Assembly (NCBI GenBank): GCA_964576765.1
Contig: CAZNWH010000121.1
Span: 1-5,865 of the forward strand
Length of the DNA: 5,865 nt
From: Hellea sp964576765
Lineage (GTDB): Bacteria > Pseudomonadota > Alphaproteobacteria > Caulobacterales > Maricaulaceae
Direction: 5' to 3'
The notes below the pieces were generated by a model, which did no database searches, was not told the origin of the DNA, and saw only the letters and a program-made list of their open reading frames with translations. The position numbers were made by a program, and so were the translations under genes. Shown piece by piece: positions 5,856-5,865 of this stretch (its first letter is position 1; each line of letters begins with the position of its first letter).

Positions 5856-5865
5856 TCTCAGGGTT

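Larger units (their letters stand above)
5707..5865. other. Region downstream of smc without a supported gene
   Basis: AT-rich sequence with stops in most frames. A frame opens at ATG 5823 and runs off the edge (MLRLETVNI...), but it has no ribosome site and overlaps the inverted repeat at 5834-5855, so I do not call it. The stretch holds two stem-loops, listed separately. Confidence 0.55.

Noticed and set aside
5823..5865. Open frame from ATG to the right edge
   Set aside because: Only 14 codons are visible, with no ribosome site, and they overlap the near-palindrome.
1..5865. CRISPR arrays, tRNA or rRNA genes, restriction endonuclease beside ccrM, toxin-antitoxin pairs
   Set aside because: I looked for each and saw no spaced repeats, cloverleaf-like segments or partner genes.

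Overview
The window looks like chromosomal DNA of an alphaproteobacterium of moderate GC content. The reasons are a CcrM-type GANTC adenine methyltransferase with its C-terminal extension, a DsbA-like lipoprotein directly followed by smc, and a minus-strand gene whose first 17 residues look like DUF2853. CcrM, and CtrA-like TTAA-N7-TTAA boxes upstream of genes, are most familiar from Caulobacterales and relatives; a Hyphomonadaceae/Maricaulales-type host is my guess, not a demonstration.

Layout. At 1-53 (minus) lies the 5' end of a small gene (DUF2853-like) with a strong ribosome binding site, leaving the window on the left. At 64-186 there is a leader/intergenic stretch with one GANTC site and one CtrA-like box. 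At 187-1263 (minus) is ccrM, complete and with all expected motifs. At 1264-1539 is a divergent control region between ccrM and the dsbA-smc pair, holding two CtrA-like boxes, two DnaA-box-like sites and an 18-bp inverted repeat, but no GANTC. At 1540-2244 (plus) is a thioredoxin-fold DsbA-family lipoprotein, and 3 nt later, at 2248-5706 (plus), a full-length condensin SMC. At 5707-5865 no gene is supported; it has an imperfect stem-loop just after smc and a second, stronger inverted repeat at the right edge.

How the genes fit together. CcrM (post-replicative GANTC methylation), SMC (chromosome organisation and segregation) and the CtrA/DnaA-like sites between them all concern the cell cycle. 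The DsbA-like protein works outside the cytoplasm and is probably linked to smc only by operon position. I see no undescribed gene system here: the genes are well-known families. The most interesting signal is regulatory. A 15-bp element, identical at 12 positions, lies at nearly the same distance (71 and 74 nt) upstream of the start codons of the two minus-strand genes. A second signal is the placement of GANTC sites: none from 117 to 1545, then two in a 9-bp direct repeat at the very start of the dsbA-smc unit.
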